Part shown: piece after piece, positions 1 through 8,794 of the stretch
How the letters are laid out: each line of letters starts with the position of its first letter
Position numbering within the stretch: the stretch's first letter is position 1
Source: an uncultured Ardenticatenia bacterium
GTDB lineage: Bacteria > Chloroflexota > Anaerolineae > Promineifilales > Promineifilaceae
Length of the DNA stretch: 17,911 nt
Direction of reading: 5' to 3'
Assembly (NCBI GenBank): GCA_937858165.1
Contig: CALLZA010000519.1
Coordinates: forward strand, 1 to 17,911
Notes under the pieces: generated by a model
What the model was told of the DNA's origin: nothing
Databases searched by the model: none
What the model saw: only the letters and a program-made list of their open reading frames with translations
Translations under genes and position numbers: made by a program

Positions 1-60
1 TTTCTAGTTTAATGCAGCACTGATGATAGGGTAGCTTGTGTGTAGATAGTTTTTTTTTTT
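1..60. other. Non-genomic low-complexity end sequence (left)
   Basis: AT-rich sequence ending in a run of T immediately outside a sequencing adapter. It has no coding or regulatory content that I can see. It mirrors the A-rich tail at the far right end, so I read it as sequencing or assembly noise beyond the adapter rather than chromosome. Confidence 0.85.
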
Positions 61-126
61 CAAGCAGAAGACGGCATACGAGATCTAGTACGGTCTCGTG
101 GGCTCGGAGATGTGTATAAGAGACAG
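61..126 (+). other. Illumina P7 / Nextera transposase adapter (left)
   Basis: Positions 61–84 match the Illumina P7 flow-cell oligo, 85–92 (CTAGTACG) are an 8-base i7 index, and 93–126 are the Nextera read-2 transposase adapter ending in the Tn5 mosaic end (AGATGTGTATAAGAGACAG). The index as read is CGTACTAG, which I recognise as Nextera N702. The 66 bases are repeated exactly as the reverse complement at 17684–17749. This is library-construction sequence, so genomic sequence begins at 127. Confidence 0.98.
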
Positions 127-262
127 CTGCCCCCCATTGCCCGGGCTGAGGCTGCCGCCGGCACTCGACAGATGTATCGTAAGTTGGCCATAGTACTCTG
201 GACACGTTTTCACGGAGAATAGGAGCCGCCTCACCCAGCAGTTAGGCAGCAAGGAACCCTCT
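127..262. other. 5' flank of the first gene, no gene seen
   Basis: 136 bases of genomic sequence between the adapter and the first start codon. I find no convincing promoter hexamer pair. A ribosome binding site AAGGAA at 251–256 serves the gene at 263. A minus-strand open frame across this stretch runs into the adapter and is not a gene. Confidence 0.6.
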
Positions 263-1414
263 ATGACCAACGAACCCCACGACAGTGACGTGGCCTCGGC
301 CGCCGCCGAGGCGCCAGAACTGTCGATAACCACTGCCCCCGGCAGCACGAAGAGCGGTCTACGACGCTACTGGCAACGCATCTCCTGGCCCAAGATCGGC
401 CTGTTTCTCATCAGCCTATACCTATTCATCCTGGCTCTGACCCTGATGAAGGACGGCGCGCGCGGTCTGGCGCCCGTGGTGGAGGACCGCTTTAACCTCA
501 ACAACGCCTTCAACACGATGGGATTCGGCTGGCTGTTCGCCTATCTGGTCATGAGCGGCTCGCCGGTAGCGGCCTCGGCGCTGACCTTTCTGGATGCCGG
601 GATCATCACGCCGGTGCAGACCTTCACCATGATCATCGGCAGCCGCATGGGCGCGAGCTTCATCATCCTGTTCATCGGCTTTATATACGTTTTGCGCGGT
701 CGGAACCGATCGACCAGCCTCAGCATGGGGCTGCTCTCTTTCACGGTTACAGGCACCTTACAGATAGGCTCGGTCATCATCGGCACACTGCTGTTGCTGT
801 CGGGTGTGCTGGGGCGGTTCGAACTGGGCGGGGGCACGGCCCTGACGTCGATCACCGATGCCCTCATCGAACCCGTCGCCGGTCTGTTCACAGCGTTCTT
901 ACCGTCGTGGGCGCTGTTTCTGGTCGGCCTGGGCATCATTCTGGTGACGTTCAACCTTTTCGACCGCTGCCTGCCGGAGATGACCATCAAGGAGAGCCAG
1001 GTCGGTCGCATGTCGCGCCTGGTCTATAACCCGATGATTATGTTCCTGCTCGGCTCGGCGGTCACGCTGGTATCGATGTCGGTCAGCGTTTCGCTCAGCA
1101 TCCTTGTGCCGTTGAGTCACCGGGGCTTTGTGCGCCGCGAGAACGTGATTCCCTACATCATGGGCGCCAACATTACGACGTTTATCGATACCTTGTTGGC
1201 TGCCGTCTTGCTGAACAACCACGCCGCGGTTTCCGTCGTCCTGGCCGAGATGCTCGGCGTGGCTGTCTCGGCCATGATCATCTTGCTTCTTCTCTTCCGG
1301 CGCTACGAGCGGTGGTCGCTGGGCTTTGTCCAGTGGGTGACAGAGCGCAATGTGAACCTGGCCTTGTTCATGTTCGGCATCTTCATCATTCCACTGATTC
1401 TGGTTTTCATTTGA
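263..1414 (+). CDS. Na/Pi-cotransporter-family (PNaS) membrane protein
   Basis: A 383-residue multi-spanning inner-membrane protein, probably a sodium-coupled anion (phosphate-type) symporter. The family is built from two inverted repeats, each with a Ser-rich hairpin followed by a G-x-N/R-x-[GT]-T motif. Here repeat 1 lies at residues about 97–132 (SGSPVAAS, then GSRMGAS at 126–132). Repeat 2 lies at about 274–310 (SVSLS, then GANITTF at 301–307). About eight to ten hydrophobic segments follow a polar N-terminus of about 45 residues. The start is supported by AAGGAA seven bases upstream of the ATG. Repeat 1 is degenerate (GSRMGAS instead of the usual GANIGTT), so the substrate may not be phosphate. 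No PhoU-like C-terminal domain is present. The stress-protein gene follows 124 bases later on the same strand. Family confidence is good; substrate is unknown. Confidence 0.75.
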   Translation: MTNEPHDSDVASAAAEAPELSITTAPGSTKSGLRRYWQRISWPKIGLFLISLYLFILALTLMKDGARGLAPVVEDRFNLNNAFNTMGFGWLFAYLVMSGSPVAASALTFLDAGIITPVQTFTMIIGSRMGASFIILFIGFIYVLRGRNRSTSLSMGLLSFTVTGTLQIGSVIIGTLLLLSGVLGRFELGGGTALTSITDALIEPVAGLFTAFLPSWALFLVGLGIILVTFNLFDRCLPEMTIKESQVGRMSRLVYNPMIMFLLGSAVTLVSMSVSVSLSILVPLSHRGFVRRENVIPYIMGANITTFIDTLLAAVLLNNHAAVSVVLAEMLGVAVSAMIILLLLFRRYERWSLGFVQWVTERNVNLALFMFGIFIIPLILVFI

Positions 1415-1538
1415 TATCATCGGGCAGAGTTTGCATCGCGGCTAACCATCGGCCCGTCAGAGTATGGTACACTTGGCGGTGACTGAACGCCGGTCGCGCC
1501 GCCCGCGGACGACGTCGAAGCCACAAGGAGTCTTGATT

Positions 1539-2360
1539 ATGCGCGTGCTGCTTGCCACTGGGGGACCAGGACAAACCGAAATCGGAATACGACAACTGAT
1601 GCTGCTGGCCGAAGCGACGCCGGTCAAACCAACGGTGCTGACGGTCATCAAGAACGCCGACGAGCAAGCCGAGGCCGATCAAGTTCTGGCCCACGCCGCG
1701 CAGCTGCTGAAGCCGGTCTTCAAAGAGGTCAACTATAAAACGCGCGTCGGCCAGCCGTGGGAAGAGATCGTCCAGGAAGCCGAATCGGGCCAATATGACT
1801 TACTGATGATGGGTCAACGCCAGTCACGACCGCTGCTGACGCGCATCCGCGGCCTGGTCACTCAGAAAGTAGTGGCCCACACGATGCTGCCGACGCTCAT
1901 CGCCAAGCGTGAGGCGCGGCCGTTGCATCGGGTGCTCATCTGTGACAGTGGCGCGCAATCGCCGTCACTGCTGCAACTCCTGCGGGCCCGTCTGCCTGCG
2001 CTGCTGGCCGGGGTCACTGACGTGACCGTACTGCATGTGATGTCGCAAATCAGCGCCGCCCCGAGCGTGCGGGGCGAGGACTTGCAAGCCACTGTCGAGG
2101 AACTCATCCAATTGCAGACGCCCGAAGGGGCTATCCTACGCCAGGACATGGCCTATCTGGAGTCGATGAATCTGACGACTCACGCCAAGGTACGCCACGG
2201 TCTGGTCGTCGATGAGATAGCCGACGAAGCCCGCGCCGATGAGTATGACCTGGTGGTCATTGGCGCCCACCGCGACGAAGGGTTGCCGCGCTTCCTGCTC
2301 GACGATCTGGCCCACGAACTCGTTCTCGATGTAGAACGGGCCATCCTCGTCGTAAGATAG
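1539..2360 (+). CDS. Tandem universal stress protein (two UspA domains)
   Basis: A 273-residue cytosolic protein with two UspA-like alpha/beta domains: about residues 1–125 (begins MRVLLATGG, ends near LPTLIAK) and about 130–273. The second domain carries the more typical nucleotide-binding signature near its end: VVIGAHRDEG, then a D-x-A helix and the terminal strand AILVVR. Domain 1 has only a weak version (MMGQRQSR, later GLVTQKVVAHTMLPTLIAK). UspA proteins bind ATP or AMP and act in stress survival or as signalling adaptors; the partner is unknown. I chose ATG 1539 because AAGGAG lies at 1525–1530 and the fold begins right there. An in-frame ATG at 1464 would add 25 Arg-rich residues with no counterpart in the family. 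It may be co-expressed with the transporter upstream. Confidence 0.82.
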   Translation: MRVLLATGGPGQTEIGIRQLMLLAEATPVKPTVLTVIKNADEQAEADQVLAHAAQLLKPVFKEVNYKTRVGQPWEEIVQEAESGQYDLLMMGQRQSRPLLTRIRGLVTQKVVAHTMLPTLIAKREARPLHRVLICDSGAQSPSLLQLLRARLPALLAGVTDVTVLHVMSQISAAPSVRGEDLQATVEELIQLQTPEGAILRQDMAYLESMNLTTHAKVRHGLVVDEIADEARADEYDLVVIGAHRDEGLPRFLLDDLAHELVLDVERAILVVR

Positions 2361-2363
2361 GGT

Positions 2364-2407
2364 TAGGGGGTAGTGGTTAATGACTAGTCACTAACCACTA
2401 CCCCCTA
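2364..2407. terminator. 44-bp near-perfect palindrome between convergent genes
   Basis: Arms 2364–2385 and 2386–2407 are complementary over 22 bp with one mismatch (A2380/C2391). The centre is the 10-bp palindrome TGACTAGTCA, so there is no spacer. It sits between the stop of the stress-protein gene and the convergent MFS gene, whose TAG stop (2407–2405, minus strand) is inside the right arm. The likely role is a bidirectional transcription terminator or RNA-stabilising hairpin. There is no clear U-tract on either side, so it could also be a dispersed palindromic repeat. Confidence 0.6.
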
Positions 2408-3715
2408 CTCCGCCCGCCAGATGGCCGCGCCGATGAGGAAGCGGCAGGCGGCGGCGAAGAGCAGGCCGATGGTCAGCCCCCACCACCCGGCCAGTGCCGG
2501 CGCGATGAGCGACCCCAGCAGGATGCCCGCCTGCAACGACATGTTGTACCACGCCAGATAGGACGGCCGGCTGTCGTCAGGCGTTTTCTCCAGCACGTAG
2601 TTGCCCACCGCCCCACCGGCCAGCGCCCAGCCCGCGCCGCCCATGATCGACGCCAACAGGTAGAGCGCCGGGCCATTGGCCTGCGACAGAATGGCCGGGT
2701 AGAGGCTGATGACGATGATGCCCAGGGCCATCGTGCGTCGGTTGCCGAAGCGGCGTGTCACACCGTCAAGCCGCGCCGAAGCCACGAACAGGGCGACGTA
2801 GAAGATGCTGTTGCCCAGGCCGATGAACTGGTCGCTCAACTGAATCTCGCGCACCAGAAACAGGGGAAAGAGGGGCACAGCCAGATAGAGTGCCAGGTGC
2901 ATGGCCAGCACTAGGAACAGAACCTTGCGGAAGGTCAGGTCGCGCAACGGATTGAACCAGCGGCTGGACAGCGGATTGGCGCGGGTCAGAAAGCGCAGCC
3001 CGACGCTGAGGCGCAGGCTTTGCGCGGCCCCCGATTCGCCAGGGTCGGCCCAATCGCCCAGGCTGTGGCCTGTGCCCGGGCGGCGATGCTCGTCAGCCGG
3101 CCGAACGTGCCACAGGTGCAGGCTGCTCATGGCCGCGCCCAGCGCACCAATGGCGAAGACGACCTGATAGCCCTGCGGAAAGGGCAGCACATCGAGCAGG
3201 CGGCCGCAAACCAGGGTAACGACGATGGAGGTCAGGGCGTAGGCAGCATTGCGCGTGCCGACGATCTGTCCGCGCCACTCCGGCGGCACGGCGGCGGCGA
3301 ACATGCCGTTGAAGCCGATGGCTAGCGCCGTGCCGGGGATACTCATCAGCACGGTCAGGGCGACCAGCGCCCACACCTGCCCCTGGCTGGTGAATAGCAG
3401 CGGCAGAAAGACCCACACCAGATAGAACAGGCGATGGAGAATGGACGTGGCGAAGGTGGCCCGACTGAGCGGCCGACCTTGCAGCCAACGCCCGGCCGGC
3501 AGCGCGAACAGTAAATTGACGACAGCCGGCGTGGCATTGAGCAGGCCCAACTGGAAGGCGTCGGCCCCCAGGCGCGTGGCGTAGACGGCCACAAAGGCGA
3601 TGGCGCTGCCGTTCAGCACGCCGAACCAGGCGATATCGAGAATCAGGTTGTTGAAGTTGGCGCGGTGTTCGGCCGGAACAGGCCGGGCGCGCGTCGAAGC
3701 GATGGAAATAGTCAT
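2405..3715 (-). CDS. MFS transporter (probable efflux or uptake permease)
   Basis: A 436-residue major facilitator superfamily permease with the usual length and about 12 hydrophobic segments in two halves. A long polar loop lies in the middle (about residues 205–262: rich in H, R, D, G and S). A motif-A-like loop occurs in each half: AGRWLQGRPLSR after the second helix of the first half, and RRFGNRRT in the second half. The loop PPEWRGQIVGTRNA is a recurrent feature of MFS proteins of unknown substrate. The start has AAGGACT just upstream. The 3' end overlaps the convergent palindrome. A TAGAC/GTCTA inverted repeat about 50 bp upstream suggests control by a TetR-type repressor, but no regulator gene is next to it. 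Substrate cannot be told from sequence. Confidence 0.85.
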   Translation of the reverse strand: MTISIASTRARPVPAEHRANFNNLILDIAWFGVLNGSAIAFVAVYATRLGADAFQLGLLNATPAVVNLLFALPAGRWLQGRPLSRATFATSILHRLFYLVWVFLPLLFTSQGQVWALVALTVLMSIPGTALAIGFNGMFAAAVPPEWRGQIVGTRNAAYALTSIVVTLVCGRLLDVLPFPQGYQVVFAIGALGAAMSSLHLWHVRPADEHRRPGTGHSLGDWADPGESGAAQSLRLSVGLRFLTRANPLSSRWFNPLRDLTFRKVLFLVLAMHLALYLAVPLFPLFLVREIQLSDQFIGLGNSIFYVALFVASARLDGVTRRFGNRRTMALGIIVISLYPAILSQANGPALYLLASIMGGAGWALAGGAVGNYVLEKTPDDSRPSYLAWYNMSLQAGILLGSLIAPALAGWWGLTIGLLFAAACRFLIGAAIWRAE

Positions 3716-3763
3716 AGTCCTTGTGCGCGGGCAGACGGTGTAGTTGCCCTTTTCGTTTATTTG

Positions 3764-3779
3764 TTAGACGATTGTCTAT
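3764..3779. promoter_or_regulatory. Candidate TetR-type operator (TAGAC-N4-GTCTA)
   Basis: TAGAC at 3765–3769 and GTCTA at 3774–3778 form an inverted repeat with a 4-bp centre, 49 bp upstream of the MFS start. On the minus strand it lies just downstream of two possible -10 hexamers (TATACT at 3793–3788, TAGAAT at 3783–3778), where bound repressor would block initiation. TAGAC/GTCTA half-sites resemble those of TetR-family operators such as the QacR and LmrA/YxaF sites. The identity of the regulator is inference. Confidence 0.4.
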
Positions 3780-3906
3780 TCTAGCATAGTATAATCCCCA
3801 AGTTGTAGCCTAAGTTACGGGCGATCGGGAAGCGTAGGAGACGTAGGACAAGCGCAGATCACAAGACTGAAATGAATGAATTAGTTGTCGCTTGATGCTC
3901 TGAAAG

Positions 3907-3935
3907 TTGCCCTTGGTCTATGCTCGTGCTATACT
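3907..3935 (+). promoter_or_regulatory. Sigma-70-type promoter of tRNA-Gln
   Basis: -35 TTGCCC (3907–3912) and -10 TATACT (3930–3935) are separated by 17 bp. The predicted start is at about 3942, seven bases before the tRNA 5' end. Spacing and position both fit a dedicated tRNA promoter. Confidence 0.7.
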
Positions 3936-3948
3936 GCGGGTCATACTT

Positions 3949-4019
3949 TGAGGGATAGTTTAACGGCAGAACAACGGACTCTGACTCCGTGAGTCGTGGT
4001 TCGAATCCACGTCCCTCAG
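3949..4019 (+). tRNA. tRNA-Gln (anticodon CTG)
   Basis: A full cloverleaf can be drawn by eye. The acceptor stem TGAGGGA (3949–3955) pairs with TCCCTCA (4012–4018). The anticodon stem ACGGA/TCCGT (3974–3978, 3986–3990) encloses loop CTCTGAC with anticodon CTG at 3981–3983. The T arm CGTGG/CCACG holds loop TTCGAAT. The discriminator base is G4019. CTG reads CAG codons, hence glutamine. No CCA is encoded, so the tail must be added by nucleotidyltransferase. A promoter lies directly upstream and a terminator directly downstream, so it is a single-gene transcription unit. Confidence 0.95.
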
Positions 4020-4029
4020 CTGCAACGAG

Positions 4030-4059
4030 AGGGGTTGTAGTCGCTCTACAACCCCTTTT
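4030..4059 (+). terminator. Intrinsic terminator of tRNA-Gln
   Basis: An 11-bp perfect stem (AGGGGTTGTAG at 4030–4040 with CTACAACCCCT at 4046–4056) has a 5-base loop and runs into a short T-tract (TTTT, 4056–4059). It ends only 12 bases before the next start codon, so the GNAT gene has almost no leader of its own. Confidence 0.85.
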
Positions 4060-4071
4060 CGTATCCCCACA

Positions 4072-4644
4072 ATGAACATCCGCTCTGCCCGTCCGGAGGA
4101 TATCCCCGGCATCCTCGCCCTCGTCAACGACCATGCGCGCCGCGGCGATCTGCTGCCGCGTACGGCCGACTCCATCCGCGACACCCTACCCGACTGGCTC
4201 ATCGCCAAGGATGAGACGGGTGACATCGTTGCCTGCGGCTCGCTCTACTTCTACTCACCCGCCCTGGCCGAGGTGCGCTCACTGGCCGTCGTCGATCGGG
4301 CCAAGGGAGGCGGCTGGGGCAGCACACTGGTCAAAGGGCTGATCATCGAGGCGCAGCGGCGGGGCGTCGTCACCCTGTTCGCTCTGACCCGCGCCGTCAG
4401 CTTCTTCCAGCGCGCCGGCTTTCACATCTCTGACCGGCAGCGCTTCCCGGAAAAAGTGTGGCGCGATTGCGTCAACTGTCCGCTGATCGATCGTTGTGAC
4501 GAGACGGCCGTCGTGCTACACTTAACCGTCCCACTAACCCATTCCTACCGCCCATCCACCGCCGGTTATCGGCCGGCAACCATCAGACTGCCCACCTTCG
4601 CGCCCGCCCCACCCATCACTCATCGTCTTCAAGGAGAAACAATC
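4072..4644 (+). CDS. Short ArgA-type N-acetyltransferase (GNAT), reading frame continuous with argG
   Basis: A GNAT domain (residues about 1–151) of the short N-acetylglutamate synthase type. Such enzymes acetylate glutamate with acetyl-CoA as the first step of arginine synthesis. Diagnostic segments are [11 protein letters not shown] near residue 25–35, AEVRSLAV, the acetyl-CoA loop R76-AKGGGWGS, and the Cys-rich block [10 protein letters not shown] (128–137) followed by CDE (142–144). That last block is typical of ArgA-like acetyltransferases. After VVLHL (residue 151) the frame stays open through a Pro/Thr-rich stretch of about 40 codons that looks like translated spacer, into argG at 4645. 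The end given here is therefore the last base before the argG start, not a stop codon. Either this is a true GNAT–ArgG fusion (612 aa, stop at 5910), or a one-base error hides a stop: the +1 frame has TAA at 4523–4525. The next gene supports arginine biosynthesis. No clear ribosome binding site precedes ATG 4072. Confidence 0.72.
4494..4522 (+). promoter_or_regulatory. Candidate internal promoter for argG
   Basis: -35-like TTGTGA (4494–4499) and -10-like TACACT (4517–4522), 17-bp spacer, lie inside the last codons of the GNAT domain and about 120 bp before the argG start. Each hexamer matches consensus at four of six positions. It suggests that argG can be transcribed on its own. Confidence 0.4.
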
Positions 4645-5910
<1,266 letters not shown>

Positions 5911-5916
5911 GAAGAA

Positions 5917-5936
5917 ACCACAGATTACACAGATTT
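5917..5936 (+). repeat. Fragment of a CACAGATTACACAGATT-type dispersed repeat
   Basis: Just after the argG stop codon, CACAGATT and CACAGATTT form an imperfect tandem repeat within an A-rich stretch. Similar strings recur between genes in many large bacterial genomes. With only one copy in this window, the dispersed nature is from general knowledge, not shown here. Confidence 0.3.
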
Positions 5937-5964
5937 AAGCCCAGCACCTCTAACTGCTGGGCTT
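5937..5964 (+). terminator. Hairpin downstream of argG
   Basis: AAGCCCAGCA (5937–5946) pairs perfectly with TGCTGGGCTT (5955–5964) around an 8-base loop, 27 bases after the argG stop. The position suits a terminator, but no T-tract follows, so it may be Rho-assisted or an RNA-protecting hairpin. Confidence 0.5.
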
Positions 5965-6094
5965 GGATCTGCCCCTGGTCAATCATCATATACAACCGCG
6001 ATCACACCTTTTTGTTACTATCTCTTCCCACCCTTAAACCTGTATCCTGTATCTAGAACCATCCCGTTAAGGCAATGCTGATTGACAAGGCAAT

Positions 6095-8776
6095 ATGTAT
6101 GCAATCCGCGTATTCCTGAGAGCATCAATACGTTTCTTAATCATCTGGCTGCTCAGCGCGATAGCGCTGGCTATAACAGACTGGCTACTACCGGGGATCG
6201 AATTGACATCAATCGACCCGTACCCGCGCTGGGCAGTGGCCATGGCCGCGGCCTTCACCCTGGGCCTGGCCAACCTGTTCATTCGACCGCTCATCCTGCT
6301 CCTGGCCGCGCCTCTGGGCTTCATCGCTCTGTTCGTGGCCGGTTTCTTCGTCAATGCCTTGATGTTGCGCATCACAGCCAACCTGCTCGGCGGCGGGCTG
6401 ATCATCGACGGCTGGCTGCCGGCCATCATCGGCGGCATTGTCCTGGCCACGGTCGGCATGCTCATCACCAGTCTCCTGGGAATCGAGGACGCCGGGTTGT
6501 TCTATGAGGGCGTCATCGAGCGGCGGCTTGCCAAACAGCGCGCCCCTCTGCCCGAGAACCCGATGACCGGCCTGGTGATGCTGGAGATCGACGGCCTGAG
6601 TTACCACCACCTCCAGAAGGCGTTGGACGACGGCTACATGCCCAACGTCCAGCGGATGATCGCCGAGGACGGGTATGTTCTCTCGGCGACCGACTGCGGC
6701 CTGCCGTCGCAGACCTCGGCCTGCCAGACCGGCATCCTCTTCGGCGACAACCACGACATTCCCGCCTTCCGCTGGTACGACAAGGCCCGCGGCAAGCTGT
6801 TCGTCTCGGGCAACGACGCGGCCGAGATCAACGCCCGCTACGCCCACGGCCAGGGTTTGCTGCGCGGTGGGGCCAGCATCAACAACATGATGAACGGTGA
6901 TGCCCGGCTCTCCCTGCTGACGGCATCGGATCTGCGCGGCGGCACAGACGAGCAGAAGCGCGCCCGCGCCCGCGACGTCTACCTGCTGCTGTTGAACCCC
7001 CAATTCTTCATGCGCGTCTTCGGCCTCTTCATCGGCGAGAGCGTTCTGGAATTGTGGCAGTACTTCCGCGACGTTACCGCCGGCGTCGAGCCGCGCCTCA
7101 ACCGGCTGCACAAGGGCTACCCCTTCATCCGCGCCGCCACGACCGTCTTCATGCGCGAGGTATCGGGCTTCCTGACCTTGATGCAGATCGTGCGCGGCGA
7201 ACCGGCCATGTACACCACCTGGCCCGGTTACGACGAGGTCGCCCACCACTCCGGGCCGTGGTCGAAGCACGCCTTCGGTACGCTGCGCGGCTTCGACCAC
7301 TTCATCGGCAACGTGCGCGAGATGATCGCCACCAAAGCCCCCCGACCGTATGAACTGCTCCTGCTGTCCGACCACGGCCAGTCGTTCGGGCCGACTTTCC
7401 TGATGCGCTACGGCTATAGCCTGAAGGAGTTCATTGAACGCCACATGCCTGCCGGGACGGTCATGGTCCAGACAGCCGGCGGCGACGATGGCTCGCTGTC
7501 GGTGGCCTCGACCGCGGCCGAGCTGGGCAACATCCAGGCCCAGGGCATGGGCGGGCGCACGGGACAAGCGGCCGTCAAGCAAATGCAGAAAGCGGCCGAG
7601 CGCAGCGCTACGGTGGATGGCCCAAGCGAGCAGGCGGCCGTAGCCGCGGCCGACGTCACCTTCTGCGGCAGCGGCAACCTGGGTCAGGTCTACTTCCACA
7701 CCTTTGACCACCGCACGACGCTGGACGAGCTGAACCAGGCGTTTCCCGGCATGGTTGAGGCGGTGATTGCCCACGAAGGCGTCGGTCTCGTCGTTGCCAC
7801 CCAGGCGGACGGCGCGCCGGTCGCCTATGGCAAAGGCGGCACGCGCAACCTGCATACCGGCGAGGTCAGCGGCCAGGACCCGTTGCTGCCCTATGGCGAC
7901 GTGGAACTGCGCGCCTGGCAGATGCGGCGGGTAGCTGACTTCCCCAGCGCGGGCGACCCGGTCAGCGTAGACTCCCTGTACCCTCACGGATCCGGTGCGG
8001 CTCGGGAGGAGCTGACCGGCAACCACGGCGGCAGGGGTGGGGAGAATACGGATTCGTTCCTGCTGCACCCGGCCGATATGGAAGTCCCGCCGACGCGCAG
8101 TTCGGTCGACATGTTCGCCCTGCTGGACGCGCGGCGCGACCGGCCCGCGCCGCCGCGGCCGGTCGAGGAGCCGGCCAAGGCGGCCGATGAGTGGGCGCTC
8201 GGCAATTTGTTGGGCGGCTTGCGGCATCCCAGCCGGTGGGCGGCGCTGGCGCTGCGGGCCATGATTCTCGACCGTACGGCGTATCGCGCCATCGCCGACA
8301 CAAGCACATTGACCGGCCCGGCGCTATTGCTCAGCCTGCTTGGCGTAACGGCTACGACACTCGTGGATATACCGACAATCGGCGCGGGGTTCTTGACCGT
8401 CTTCTTCGGCCGTTACTTGCTTTGGGTGCTGGCCGTCCTTATCCTGCACGGCACGGCGCGCGTGTTGCGCGGCAAGGCCACCTTTACTCAGACATTCCGG
8501 ATCATGGGCTTTGTGCAGGCCGTGGAACTGTTCGGGCTGCTGCGTTTTATCGAGCCGATCGCGCCGCTGGTCATCGTTGCTGTGGCACTGCTCTCCCTGT
8601 TCGCTGCCTGGCTGGCCGTTGCTGAGGCCCACCGCATCCGCGGCCTACTCACGCTGGCGCTGCCGGTTCTGTACTTCGCCATCCTGATTGTCGGTGGCTT
8701 AGCGTTGGCGGCCATCTTCAGCGAGTTCAGCATGTCCCTGGAGACCATCGCCGCCCGCTTCGGGTTTATTCCCTAA
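6095..8776 (+). CDS. Holin-4-like / alkaline-phosphatase-superfamily phosphodiesterase / Yip1-like fusion
   Basis: An 893-residue protein in three parts. Residues about 1–135 hold four hydrophobic segments like the phage-holin-4 superfamily (PF04020 type). Residues about 155–660 are an alkaline-phosphatase-superfamily domain of the type I phosphodiesterase/nucleotide pyrophosphatase kind. Expected metal ligands and nucleophile are visible: D166 (LEIDGL), T207 in GLPSQTSACQ, D380 and H384 in PGYDEVAHH, D426/H427 in LLSDHGQ, and H644 in TGNHGG. Residues about 715–893 carry five or so hydrophobic segments resembling Yip1 domains. The enzyme probably hydrolyses a phosphodiester or transfers a phospho-headgroup at the membrane; substrate and side are unknown. 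An AAGG just upstream (6087–6090) is only four bases from the ATG. The small broken gene and a strong terminator follow. Confidence 0.8.
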   Translation: MYAIRVFLRASIRFLIIWLLSAIALAITDWLLPGIELTSIDPYPRWAVAMAAAFTLGLANLFIRPLILLLAAPLGFIALFVAGFFVNALMLRITANLLGGGLIIDGWLPAIIGGIVLATVGMLITSLLGIEDAGLFYEGVIERRLAKQRAPLPENPMTGLVMLEIDGLSYHHLQKALDDGYMPNVQRMIAEDGYVLSATDCGLPSQTSACQTGILFGDNHDIPAFRWYDKARGKLFVSGNDAAEINARYAHGQGLLRGGASINNMMNGDARLSLLTASDLRGGTDEQKRARARDVYLLLLNPQFFMRVFGLFIGESVLELWQYFRDVTAGVEPRLNRLHKGYPFIRAATTVFMREVSGFLTLMQIVRGEPAMYTTWPGYDEVAHHSGPWSKHAFGTLRGFDHFIGNVREMIATKAPRPYELLLLSDHGQSFGPTFLMRYGYSLKEFIERHMPAGTVMVQTAGGDDGSLSVASTAAELGNIQAQGMGGRTGQAAVKQMQKAAERSATVDGPSEQAAVAAADVTFCGSGNLGQVYFHTFDHRTTLDELNQAFPGMVEAVIAHEGVGLVVATQADGAPVAYGKGGTRNLHTGEVSGQDPLLPYGDVELRAWQMRRVADFPSAGDPVSVDSLYPHGSGAAREELTGNHGGRGGENTDSFLLHPADMEVPPTRSSVDMFALLDARRDRPAPPRPVEEPAKAADEWALGNLLGGLRHPSRWAALALRAMILDRTAYRAIADTSTLTGPALLLSLLGVTATTLVDIPTIGAGFLTVFFGRYLLWVLAVLILHGTARVLRGKATFTQTFRIMGFVQAVELFGLLRFIEPIAPLVIVAVALLSLFAAWLAVAEAHRIRGLLTLALPVLYFAILIVGGLALAAIFSEFSMSLETIAARFGFIP

Positions 8777-8794
8777 ATCCAACGGTCAACCACC

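Noticed and set aside
85..348. Minus-strand open frame ending in SLIHISEPTRPY
   Set aside because: Its C-terminal codons are adapter sequence, the rest overlaps the transporter gene and its leader, and it has no ribosome binding site. This is a known adapter artefact peptide.
1464..1538. N-terminal extension of the UspA protein
   Set aside because: Arg-rich, absent from the fold, and the internal ATG at 1539 has a strong AAGGAG.
3859..4134. Minus-strand open frame across the tRNA
   Set aside because: It overlaps tRNA-Gln and its terminator; the peptide is antisense to an RNA gene.
6209..8227. 672-codon minus-strand open frame opposite the phosphodiesterase fusion
   Set aside because: It is a mirror frame of a GC-rich gene: rich in Arg, His, Gly, Gln and Val with no recognisable fold, while the plus-strand frame has intact catalytic motifs.
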